DNA from: Pontiellaceae bacterium
GTDB taxonomy: Bacteria; Verrucomicrobiota; Kiritimatiellia; Kiritimatiellales; Pontiellaceae
Assembly: GCA_016937945.1 (NCBI GenBank)
Contig: JAFGVP010000002.1
Coordinates: forward strand, 1-54,285
DNA length: 54,285 nucleotides
Direction of reading: 5' to 3'
Shown: positions 10,586 to 20,212 of the stretch, one piece after another
How positions within the stretch are numbered: the first letter of the stretch is position 1
Layout: each line of letters begins with the position of its first letter
Program-made: the position numbers and the translations under genes
The notes under the pieces: generated by a model
Told to the model about the DNA's origin: nothing
Seen by the model: only the letters and a program-made list of their open reading frames with translations
Databases searched by the model: none

Positions 10586-11782
10586 TCAGCCGAGGTCGAT
10601 AACGGGGCCTTCGACGACTTTCCACGGCAGACCGTATTTGTTGAGGTCTTCCATGAAGGGATCGGGATCCATCTGTTCAATATTGAAGACGCCTTCTCCG
10701 GACCACTTTTTTTCGATGATCATCTTTGCGCCGATCATCGCCGGAACGCCGGTCGTGTAGGAGATCGCCTGCGACTGAACTTCACGGTAGCACTCCTGAT
10801 GGTCGCAGACATTGTACACGACGACGGTCTTCTTTTCTCCGTCCTTGATGCCGGTCACCTGACAGCCGATCCATGTCTTGCCCTTGGTGCGCGGGCCGAG
10901 CGATGCCGGATCGGGCAGGAGCGCGCGCAGGAACTGCAGCGGAACAATCTTGGTGCCGTTGAATTCCACCTCATCAATGCGGGTCATGCCGACGTTGCCG
11001 AGCACTTCGAGGTGCTTGAGATAATTATCGCCGAAGCTCATCCAGAAGCGGGCGCGCTTGAGGTGCGGAATATGCGTGGCAAGTGATTCCAGCTCTTCGT
11101 GGTACATCAGGTAAATATTGGGCGTCGCAATGTTTTCCGGAACCTCAAAGCGGTGCTTTACGGAGAGCGGATCGGTTTCGATCCATTCGCCGTTTTCCCA
11201 GTAGCGGCCTTTGGCGGTGACTTCGCGGATGTTGATCTCCGGATTAAAGTTGGTGGCAAAGGGATAGCCGTGGTCTCCGGCGTTGACGTCGATGATATCG
11301 ATCGTGTGGATTTCATCGAGATAGTGCTTCTGGATGTAGGTGCAGAAAACGGAGGTCACGCCGGGGTCGAATCCGCTGCCGAGCAGGGCCATGATGCCGG
11401 CTTCCTTGAAGCGGTCCTGATAGGCCCATTGCCATTTATATTCAAACTTGGCGGTATCTTCCGGTTCATAGTTGGCGGTGTCGAGATAGTGAACGCCGGT
11501 TTCGAGGCAGGCATCCATGATGTGCAGATCCTGATAAGGAAGGGCTACGTTGATTACCAGGTCCGGGCCGAATGATTTAATCAGTTCCACCAGTTCCGGA
11601 ACGTTATCCGCATTGACCTGCGCCGTCTTGATCGGACGCGGTAGCTGTGCCGCAATCGCATCGCATTTCGATTTGGTCCGGCTTGCGAGCATGATTTCAG
11701 AAAACACCTGCGGCAGGGACGCACACTTGTGAACCACCACGCCGCTGACTCCACCGGCGCCAATAATCAGAACCTTCGACAT
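10586..11782 (-). CDS. carboxynorspermidine/carboxyspermidine dehydrogenase (saccharopine dehydrogenase family)
   Basis: The 398-aa NAD(P)-dependent enzyme has the Rossmann motif GAGGVSG at residues 8-14. Typical segments follow: YLDTANYEPED, LGSGFDPGVTSVFC (about 130-143), and DVNAGDHGYPFATNFNPEINIREV. These match the CANSDH branch of the family. That branch reductively condenses aspartate semialdehyde with a diamine to give carboxy(nor)spermidine, the alternative route to spermidine or norspermidine. The arginine decarboxylase at the other end of the same gene run supports a polyamine role. The decarboxylase partner (nspC) is not in the window. The two genes between them may or may not be co-transcribed with it; the upstream gap is 113 bp. 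Confidence 0.85.
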   Translation of the reverse strand: MSKVLIIGAGGVSGVVVHKCASLPQVFSEIMLASRTKSKCDAIAAQLPRPIKTAQVNADNVPELVELIKSFGPDLVINVALPYQDLHIMDACLETGVHYLDTANYEPEDTAKFEYKWQWAYQDRFKEAGIMALLGSGFDPGVTSVFCTYIQKHYLDEIHTIDIIDVNAGDHGYPFATNFNPEINIREVTAKGRYWENGEWIETDPLSVKHRFEVPENIATPNIYLMYHEELESLATHIPHLKRARFWMSFGDNYLKHLEVLGNVGMTRIDEVEFNGTKIVPLQFLRALLPDPASLGPRTKGKTWIGCQVTGIKDGEKKTVVVYNVCDHQECYREVQSQAISYTTGVPAMIGAKMIIEKKWSGEGVFNIEQMDPDPFMEDLNKYGLPWKVVEGPVIDLG

Positions 11783-11895
11783 ATCACTTCTCCCTTACAA
11801 ATAGGATGGACCCGCGATTTCATGCCGGATAGACGAATTCCGGCCTTGAACAAAGTGCAACTATTTCGCACACGGGGGGCGGTGCGCCAATAAAA

Positions 11896-13389
11896 TTATA
11901 TGCCGATTGCGGCATTGATTGCTGACTGGATGCGTGCTGTGAGGATTTCAGCTGGTTCAAGTCCGATGGAGATGCGGATCAGGTATCGCGATGCGCCGGC
12001 CGCTTCCGCCCATTCGAGTTCATTATAGTGAGCGATCAGGGTGAACGGGCAGCAGAGGCTGAAGCTGGTTCCGAGGTTGGGGCCCTTGGTAATTTGCAGT
12101 GCATCGTAAACGGCTTCCGTGTGCGCCGCAGCATCCTTGAGGACGAAGGAGAGCAGCCCGCCGTAGCCGCCGTCGGAGCGTCGGAATAGATCGTAGCTTT
12201 CCCTGTCAGTGATCGACGGATAATAGACCGCTTCCACGGAGGGATGCTGATTCAGAAAATCGGCAACGGTCTTTGCCGTCTGATTGATCCGGGAAACTCT
12301 TTCGCGGCAGTCGCGCGAGTTGAGCTCCAGCTGGATAAGGTCATCCGGAAAGAGCGCTTCGGGCTCATGCAGTTCGGCGAGCTGCTGCCGGTATGCGCCG
12401 GAAAAAGGAGAGTCCGGATTAATAATCAGCGCCCCGCCCATGACATCGCCGGTGCCGGAGAAAAACTTGGTCAGGCTGATGGCGGTAATGTCGGACGCCG
12501 GCAGCGTGTGCTGGTTTATGCAGGCGCCGAGTGTTTCATCAATAATAATCGGGAAGGTGTGGGCATCGGCCAGTTCGCGCAGCTTCGGAAGATTGATGCA
12601 GGTCAGTAACGGATTGGTCGGGAATTCGCAGAAGAGTCCGCAGATTGACCGATCCTTCAGATCGGTCTCCAGTGCCAGCAGATCCTGTTCGTTTCCGCGC
12701 GGATAAAAAAGTGCGCCGGACCGGTTAAATTTATTCTGCAGTTTCAGGGTGTCGCCGTAGGGAAAAGCAAACTGGGCCGTTGGCGCATCCGGTCGCAGGT
12801 TGCAGGTTGCCAGATGTGCCGCATGGATGGCGGCCATGCCCGAACAGAACAGATAAACATGATCCGCCGAGGTGCCTGTAAAATCGGCGATGCGTTCACG
12901 AATCTTGCGCTCTTCAAAGCAGGTATCCACGGCTGGCGCTCCATTCAGCAGGGCTTCGGCACAGCGTGATGAGATGCCTTCTCCCGCATGCTGCCAATAT
13001 TCCTTTGCATTCTCAGCGAGTGATTCCGGGTAGCTGATCAACATTGCGGAGCTGTTTTCAACGCTTCGCAGCTCGATTCGTTTGTTTGCGTTTTTTGAGG
13101 CCAAATAGGTTTTGCACCGTTCTGCGGCATTGCGGGTGGTGTAGATCTGGACGGCCTCGTCATTCGCGGTCCTGAACGTTTCAAAGGCCTTTGCCACCAG
13201 CGGGTGATAGAAGAACCGCGGGTAGCCCTGTCGCAGTTTCTGCATGGTTGCCGGATTCTGTTCCTCATAGCCGACAACATCCTGCCAGCGCGGCAGGCAC
13301 ATCGAGACGGCATGCGTCGTGTTCGGAACCGGTTTTCCCAGGTCCTCGGCGCGGCAGAGCGGATGGTTGCGTAAGGTTTCCTGCGGCAT
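11896..13389 (-). CDS. PLP-dependent Cys/Met metabolism enzyme, cystathionine gamma-synthase-like, long form
   Basis: At 497 aa this exceeds the usual 380-400 by about 100 residues. The extra part is N-terminal, before the fold-type I core that begins near residue 140. Within the core are CSGMAAIHAAHLA (about 182-194), the cofactor aspartate Asp284 (IIIDETLG) and the Schiff-base Lys308 in SLTKFFSGTGDVMGG. The last motif differs from the common TKY..GH.D form. The layout recalls fungal-type cystathionine gamma-synthases, which also have N-terminal extensions. It ends the pair with the 380-aa paralogue, which lies 4 nt upstream. The exact reaction is not certain. Confidence 0.8.
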   Translation of the reverse strand: MPQETLRNHPLCRAEDLGKPVPNTTHAVSMCLPRWQDVVGYEEQNPATMQKLRQGYPRFFYHPLVAKAFETFRTANDEAVQIYTTRNAAERCKTYLASKNANKRIELRSVENSSAMLISYPESLAENAKEYWQHAGEGISSRCAEALLNGAPAVDTCFEERKIRERIADFTGTSADHVYLFCSGMAAIHAAHLATCNLRPDAPTAQFAFPYGDTLKLQNKFNRSGALFYPRGNEQDLLALETDLKDRSICGLFCEFPTNPLLTCINLPKLRELADAHTFPIIIDETLGACINQHTLPASDITAISLTKFFSGTGDVMGGALIINPDSPFSGAYRQQLAELHEPEALFPDDLIQLELNSRDCRERVSRINQTAKTVADFLNQHPSVEAVYYPSITDRESYDLFRRSDGGYGGLLSFVLKDAAAHTEAVYDALQITKGPNLGTSFSLCCPFTLIAHYNELEWAEAAGASRYLIRISIGLEPAEILTARIQSAINAAIGI

Positions 13390-13393
13390 GGGA

Positions 13394-14536
13394 CTATAGG
13401 TTATTTATGGCGGTTTGAAGGTCGGCGATCAGATCCTCGGCATCTTCGATTCCGACGGAGAAGCGGACGAGGCCATCGGTGATACCCACGGCTTCGCGTT
13501 CGGGTTTCGGGATCGAGGCGTGGGTCATCGAGGCCGGATGGCAGATCAACGATTCGATTCCGCCGAGGCTCTCGGCCAGCGAAAACAGCTTCAGGCCGGA
13601 GATGAGTTTGATCACCTGTTGATACAGAAGATTGAAGCGGACGGTGACGATGCCGCTGCCGCCTGTCATCTGTTTCCTGGCGACATCATGTTGTGGATGT
13701 GACGGAAGGAACGGGTAGCGGACGGTTTCCGTGCAATCAAGGCCTTCAAGAAATTCGGCCAGCTGCAATGCGTTTTCGGCGTGCTGCCGCATGCGGATGC
13801 CCAGCGTTTTGATTCCGCGCGAGATCAGCCAGCAGTCAAACGGCGAAGGGTTCAGTCCGATGGCCTTCTGGGAAAAAATCATTTTTTCATTCCATTCGGC
13901 CGAGTTGGTGCAGACCACGCCGCCCAGGCAGTCGGAATGGCCGTTGATGTATTTGGTCGTGCTGGATAGACTGAGATCCGCGCCGAGTGCGAGCGGATTC
14001 TGGAAGCAGGGAGACGCAAAGGTATTGTCGACCAGCAGCTCCGTGCCGGCGGCGTGGCAGGCATTGGCAACGGCTTCAATATCGATAATCTTCAGCATGG
14101 GATTGGTGGGTGATTCAATCCAGACCAGCGCCGGTTTCTGTTTGCCGATCTCGGCATAGTTCGCCGGATTGCTCAGGTCGACATAGCTGATGGATATGCC
14201 GAATTTTTTGAAAACACGGTCATAGATGCGATAGGTGCATCCGTAAATGTTTTCCTCTGCCAGAACATGGTCTCCGGAAGCGAGGGTGGAGATTACGGCG
14301 GTAACCGCCGCCATGCCGCTGGAAAACACCGTGGCATATTCGGCCTGTTCGAGATGAGCAAGCGTCGCGCCGAGGCGGTCAAAGGATGGGTTTCCGGAGC
14401 GGGTATAGTCATATCCTCGCGTTTGTCCGGGTTCCATCTGGGCAAAAGTGGATGTGAGATACGGCGGAGGAATGACGGCTCCGGTTGCTTTATCCGGTTC
14501 CTGTCCGATGTGTATGGCAGCGGTGTTGAATTTCAT
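13394..14536 (-). CDS. cystathionine gamma-synthase/lyase (trans-sulfuration PLP enzyme)
   Basis: The 380-aa product is a standard fold-type I Cys/Met metabolism enzyme. The N-terminal YDYTRSGNPSFDRLGATLAHLE (residues 43-63), the FSSGMAAVTAV segment, Asp170 in LLVDNTFASP, and the PLP lysine Lys195 in SSTTKYINGHSDCLGG are all present. Distinguishing gamma-synthase (metB) from gamma- or beta-lyase (mccB, metC) is not safe from sequence alone. It lies 4 nt upstream of the long paralogue and 77 bp downstream of the arginine decarboxylase. A palindrome at 14559-14579 sits just upstream. Confidence 0.92.
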   Translation of the reverse strand: MKFNTAAIHIGQEPDKATGAVIPPPYLTSTFAQMEPGQTRGYDYTRSGNPSFDRLGATLAHLEQAEYATVFSSGMAAVTAVISTLASGDHVLAEENIYGCTYRIYDRVFKKFGISISYVDLSNPANYAEIGKQKPALVWIESPTNPMLKIIDIEAVANACHAAGTELLVDNTFASPCFQNPLALGADLSLSSTTKYINGHSDCLGGVVCTNSAEWNEKMIFSQKAIGLNPSPFDCWLISRGIKTLGIRMRQHAENALQLAEFLEGLDCTETVRYPFLPSHPQHDVARKQMTGGSGIVTVRFNLLYQQVIKLISGLKLFSLAESLGGIESLICHPASMTHASIPKPEREAVGITDGLVRFSVGIEDAEDLIADLQTAINNL

Positions 14537-14558
14537 ATAATACCTAGTCGATCACAAT

Positions 14559-14579
14559 TTAAGGAATTTAGTTCCTTAA
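14559..14579. promoter_or_regulatory. 8-bp palindrome upstream of the cystathionine enzyme gene
   Basis: TTAAGGAA (14559-14566) and TTCCTTAA (14572-14579) form a perfect inverted repeat around a 5-nt centre, 22 bp upstream of the ATG at 14536. It could be an operator or a weak hairpin after speA. No T-run follows on the minus strand, so an operator is slightly favoured. Confidence 0.4.
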
Positions 14580-14613
14580 GCTAGCGCATGGATTCAGATT
14601 CGTCAAACCCGGC

Positions 14614-16518
14614 TTAGCGTTCGAAGTAGGTGTATCCGCGCATTCCGTCTTCGTAGGCATCCATGATGCGCTTACGTTCTTTCGGGGAAATGCGTTTGTT
14701 CTGTACCGCGTCTTCAGCCAACTGCCGAATCTTGCGGATCATGCGTTTGGGATCATACTCAACATAGGTGAGGACGTCGGCCACGGAGTCGCCTTCAAGC
14801 TCGCGGGTAAACTGAAGGTTGCCTTCGTAGTCCACCTGAACAGTGACAACGTTGGTGTCGCCGAGCAGGTTATGCAGGTCGCCGAGGGTTTCCTGATAAG
14901 CGCCCACCAGAAAGACGCCGAGGTAATACTCCTTGTCCGTCAGGTTATGCAGCGGCAGCGTGTCGCGGGTCGTGTATTGGCCGACAAAATGGTCGATCTT
15001 TCCATCGCAGTCGCAGGTAATGTCGGCCAGAACCACTTCGCGGGTCGGTTTTTCCTTAAGCCGGTGGATCGGCATGATCGGGAAGAGCTGATCGATGGCC
15101 CACACGTCCGGCAGGGATTGGAACAGGCTGAAATTACCGTAATAGATGTCCGCCAGCATGGAGGAGAGTTTGCGCAGTTCCTCCGGCACGAACTCCATCT
15201 CCTTGGTCAGCGCGTTGATCCGTGTGACGATGTGCCAGAAAATTTCACCCGCAAGCGCCCGTTCGCGCAGGGTCATGGAGCCGCGTTTGAAGCGCTGGTG
15301 AATTTCATCACGGTAGTAGAATGCATCGTGGAAGCATTCCTGCGCATTCCTGGCATCCAGCACATCCACCACCGCCATCAGGTTCTGCAGCAGTTCATGG
15401 GCGTCTTCATCCAGTTTCTTCGGCAGTTCGTCGATTTCAAAGCGGCTCTCGTCGAGAATGTTGAAAAGCAGGATTGAATAATATGCCACGGTGGCGCGGC
15501 CGGATTCCGTGACGATATCCGGATGAGGGACTTCCACTTCGTCCAGCGTGCTGACGACGTTTTCAATAATGGCGGCGCAATATTCGTCCAGACCATAGTT
15601 TCGGCTGGAGGAGGAGTCGGAATGCGATCCGTCGTAGTCCACCGCCAGACCGCCGCCCAGGTCGAGAATGCCCATCGGAGCGCCTTCGTTGACCATTCCG
15701 ATGTAGACCCGGCAGGCTTCCACCACGGCCTCGCGGATATCACGCACATTTGGGATCTGTGATCCAACGTGGTAGTGAAGCAGCTTAAGGCAGTCGAGCA
15801 TCTCCTTTTCGCGCAGGGTATCGATCAGGTCGCACACCTGCGAAGGATTGAGCCCGAAAACACTGCGCTCGCCGCCGGACTCATTCCAATGCCCGGAGGC
15901 CTGGGTGGAGAGTTTGAGGCGTACGCCGATGATCGGGCTGATGTCGAGTGTCTGGGAACGTTCGATAATCAGTTCGAGTTCAGAAGGATTTTCCACGACG
16001 AAGACGCACTGAATGCCCATCTTGCGGGCATAAAGCCCCAGATCGACAAACTCGGCATCCTTGTAGCCGTTACAGATCAGGTAGGCTTCGGTGTCGTGCA
16101 TATAGGCCAGCGCCGCAATCAGTTCCGGCTTGCTGCCGGCCTCAAGGCCGTGATGGTAGCGGGCGCCGAACTTGGTAATCTCTTCAAGCACCTGCTGCTG
16201 CTGGTTTACCTTGATAGGGTAGACGCCTCGGTAACGGCCGTCATACTCAAAATCGGCAATCGCCTTGGCAAAGCTTTCGTGCAGTTTCTGGATGCGGGAG
16301 TCAAGAATGTCGCTCAGGCGCAGCAGCACCGGCATATCAAGGCCGCGGTCATCGAGTCCGTCGATAATCTTACGGAGGCTGACGCCTACGCCGTTACCGT
16401 GCGGATGAACCATGACCTCACCTTTGCGGGACACGCTGAAGTAGTCGGCCCCCCAATTGTTGATCCCGTATAACTCGGCCGAATCCTCGACCGTCCAAGC
16501 TGTAGTGTCGTTTTTCAA
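14614..16518 (-). CDS. speA: biosynthetic arginine decarboxylase
   Basis: The 634-aa PLP enzyme of the alanine-racemase-fold (fold III) family converts arginine to agmatine, the first step towards putrescine. The N-terminal signature WTVEDSAELYGINNWGADYF and the cofactor lysine Lys103 in YPIKVNQQQQV are clear. The glycine-rich phosphate-binding ILDLGGGLAVDYDGS and the VTESGRATVAYYS segment follow. Length is normal for SpeA. The gene leads a minus-strand run ending in carboxynorspermidine dehydrogenase, which fits polyamine synthesis. Agmatine-processing genes are not in the window. Confidence 0.96.
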   Translation of the reverse strand: MKNDTTAWTVEDSAELYGINNWGADYFSVSRKGEVMVHPHGNGVGVSLRKIIDGLDDRGLDMPVLLRLSDILDSRIQKLHESFAKAIADFEYDGRYRGVYPIKVNQQQQVLEEITKFGARYHHGLEAGSKPELIAALAYMHDTEAYLICNGYKDAEFVDLGLYARKMGIQCVFVVENPSELELIIERSQTLDISPIIGVRLKLSTQASGHWNESGGERSVFGLNPSQVCDLIDTLREKEMLDCLKLLHYHVGSQIPNVRDIREAVVEACRVYIGMVNEGAPMGILDLGGGLAVDYDGSHSDSSSSRNYGLDEYCAAIIENVVSTLDEVEVPHPDIVTESGRATVAYYSILLFNILDESRFEIDELPKKLDEDAHELLQNLMAVVDVLDARNAQECFHDAFYYRDEIHQRFKRGSMTLRERALAGEIFWHIVTRINALTKEMEFVPEELRKLSSMLADIYYGNFSLFQSLPDVWAIDQLFPIMPIHRLKEKPTREVVLADITCDCDGKIDHFVGQYTTRDTLPLHNLTDKEYYLGVFLVGAYQETLGDLHNLLGDTNVVTVQVDYEGNLQFTRELEGDSVADVLTYVEYDPKRMIRKIRQLAEDAVQNKRISPKERKRIMDAYEDGMRGYTYFER

Positions 16519-16684
16519 GGGGGTCCGTATAGGATCTTGGGGGCGGTAATGAAAGTAATTTTTAAGAAAACCTTGCCGGGAGTCCGGAAAACAGGGGTGG
16601 CAAATGGGTAATTGAATGCGCTTATGTGTTGCCTTTTAGACGCTTTTCATGGAAGTTCCGCGGCAATTATCTGGAGTTTGTTCG

Positions 16685-17881
16685 ATGAAATACGTGGTAT
16701 TGGTTGGAGACGGAATGGGCGACTATCCCGTCGACGCACTTGGAGGAAAAACACCGTTGCAGGCGGCGATGGCCCCGACAATCGCAAAAATCGCCGGACT
16801 GGGTGAAACCCGTCTGGTGCAGACGGTTCCGGAGGGCATGCCTCCCGGAAGCGATGTGGCCAATCTGGCCCTGCTCGGCTATGACGCGGCAAAGAATTAT
16901 ACCGGTAGGGCTCCGATCGAGGCCGCCGGCGCCGAAATTCCGATGACTCCGTCCGATGTGGCATTCCGCTGTAATCTGGTGACGGTGCTCGATGGAATCA
17001 TGGATGACTATTCCGCCGGACACATTACCACGGAAGAGGGACGGGCGCTGGTTGCGTCGGTCCAGGAACGGCTGGGGAGGGAAGGGCTGACCTTCCATCC
17101 CGGCGTGCAGTACCGCCACCTGCTGGTGTGGGACGGCGGCCCGGCGGAGTGCGCATGCATGCCGCCGCATGAAATTGCCGACAAGCCGGCGGAGGAACAT
17201 CTTCCGGCGGGAGGTCGGCAGGATGAGATCCGCGAGCTGATGGAGTTGTCAAAAGAGGTGTTTGCGGACCATCCGGTTAATCGGAAGCGTATTGCGGAAG
17301 GAAAAAAGCCCGCAACGCAAATCTGGCTGTGGGGGCAGGGAAATGCCATGCAGCTGGAATCATACAAGACCCTCTACGGTTTGGGCGGCGGCGTGATTTC
17401 TGCCGTCGACCTGCTGAAGGGGATTGCAAAACTGGCCGGTTTGGAAGCGCCCGATGTGGAAGGTGCGACCGGCTTCCTGGATACAAATTACCAGGGCAAG
17501 GTAGATGCGGCGCTGGAGATACTGGAGCGCGAAGATTTTGTCTTCATCCATATCGAAGCGCCGGATGAATGCGGGCACATGGGTGACGCACAGAAGAAGA
17601 CATTCGCGATCGAGGAATTCGATGCGAAGGTATGCGCGCCGGTTCTCCAGTGGCTGGAGGATCGCGGCGAGGCGTATACGCTGCTGCTGTGTACGGATCA
17701 CCGTACGCCGGTTGCTCTCAAGGGGCACACGGCCGAGCCCGTTCCCATGGCGGTCCTGACGGGCCCGGTGGGGGAAAATGATGCGCAGGCTGCGTTTGAT
17801 GAAGAAATGAACGGCGGTGCCGTTCAATGCATGGCCTGCGAATGGATACAGGAAATACTAACAGCATCATCCGATCGATGA
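16685..17881 (+). CDS. apgM: cofactor-independent phosphoglycerate mutase of the ApgM type (or proposed homoserine kinase)
   Basis: The 398-aa alkaline-phosphatase-superfamily protein starts at the ATG at 16685, with GGAG upstream; a longer ATG start at 16649 adds 12 unconserved residues. The metal-binding N-terminus VLVGDGMGDYPVDALGG (Asp9), PEGMPPGSDVANLALLGYD, and the C-terminal HIEAPDECGHMGD and CTDHRTPVALKGHT segments identify the archaeal-type ApgM family. In bacteria this subfamily has also been proposed to act as homoserine kinase when next to threonine genes. None are next to it here, so the phosphoglycerate mutase name is kept with reserve. Confidence 0.87.
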   Translation: MKYVVLVGDGMGDYPVDALGGKTPLQAAMAPTIAKIAGLGETRLVQTVPEGMPPGSDVANLALLGYDAAKNYTGRAPIEAAGAEIPMTPSDVAFRCNLVTVLDGIMDDYSAGHITTEEGRALVASVQERLGREGLTFHPGVQYRHLLVWDGGPAECACMPPHEIADKPAEEHLPAGGRQDEIRELMELSKEVFADHPVNRKRIAEGKKPATQIWLWGQGNAMQLESYKTLYGLGGGVISAVDLLKGIAKLAGLEAPDVEGATGFLDTNYQGKVDAALEILEREDFVFIHIEAPDECGHMGDAQKKTFAIEEFDAKVCAPVLQWLEDRGEAYTLLLCTDHRTPVALKGHTAEPVPMAVLTGPVGENDAQAAFDEEMNGGAVQCMACEWIQEILTASSDR

Positions 17882-17996
17882 TGGAAGAGTGGATTTTGGA
17901 ACAGTGACCGTTTGAATGTGCCGATGGAGGCCGTAAAAACAACCCATTTTAGAAAGACAGAAACCATATCCACTCTTCCAGTCCCTTTCGGATGCG

Positions 17997-18002
17997 AAAG
18001 GA
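17997..18002 (+). promoter_or_regulatory. ribosome-binding site deciding a TTG start
   Basis: AAAGGA with 7-nt spacing to the TTG at 18010. It lies inside the codons that would follow the alternative ATG at 17992, so the two starts exclude each other as the main initiation site. Confidence 0.55.
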
Positions 18003-18009
18003 ACCTAAG

Positions 18010-19929
<1,920 letters not shown>

Positions 19930-19943
19930 TACCGTTTACAGTT

Positions 19944-20027
19944 AGGTTTCAGGATTTTGTTTTTGCAGGCGAGACGCCCTCGGTACGTATCGCCGCCGGC
20001 CCGGCGGCCTTGAAAATCCAAAAACCT
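19944..20027. repeat. palindromic intergenic element, copy 1
   Basis: Outer arms AGGTTTCAGGATTTT (19944-19958) and the complement of 20011-20027 pair with two mismatches. Inside are a degenerate copy of the core (GCAGGCGAGACGCCCTCGG, from 19965), the trailer GGTACGTATC, and a perfect 8-bp hairpin GCCGCCGG/CCGGCGGC at 19992-20008. It lies 14 bp after the helicase stop. Confidence 0.65.
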
Positions 20028-20050
20028 ATCAATCATTGGTATACGTCATA

Positions 20051-20081
20051 AAAAGCCGCCCTTGACTGTGGCGGCTTTTTT
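20051..20081 (+). terminator. rho-independent terminator after the helicase gene
   Basis: AAAAGCCGCC (20051-20060) and GGCGGCTTTTTT (20070-20081) form a strong stem with a T-run on the plus strand and an A-run on the other side. It can therefore work in both directions between the helicase and the convergent AsmA-like gene. Confidence 0.85.
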
Positions 20082-20124
20082 GTTATTCGCTTGAGCAGCA
20101 ATGGCGTTTTGGGAAGAACTGCAA

Positions 20125-20190
20125 CCGCATTCCAATAGCAGGCGGGCCGCCTGCGGTACGTATCGAAGCCGTCCCGGTTATTCAATGCGG
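20125..20190. repeat. palindromic intergenic element, copy 2
   Basis: The core GCAGGCGGGCCGCCTGC at 20138-20154 is followed by GGTACGTATC. Short outer arms CCGCATT (20125-20131) and AATGCGG (20184-20190) are perfectly complementary. It lies just before the 3' end of the AsmA-like gene at 20213. Confidence 0.65.
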
Positions 20191-20212
20191 CCACGATTTT
20201 CCTTGTTTTGCT

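Noticed and set aside
14537..14613. SAM riboswitch upstream of the cystathionine enzyme gene
   Set aside because: The space is only 77 bp and shows just a simple 8-bp palindrome, too short for a known SAM aptamer plus expression platform.
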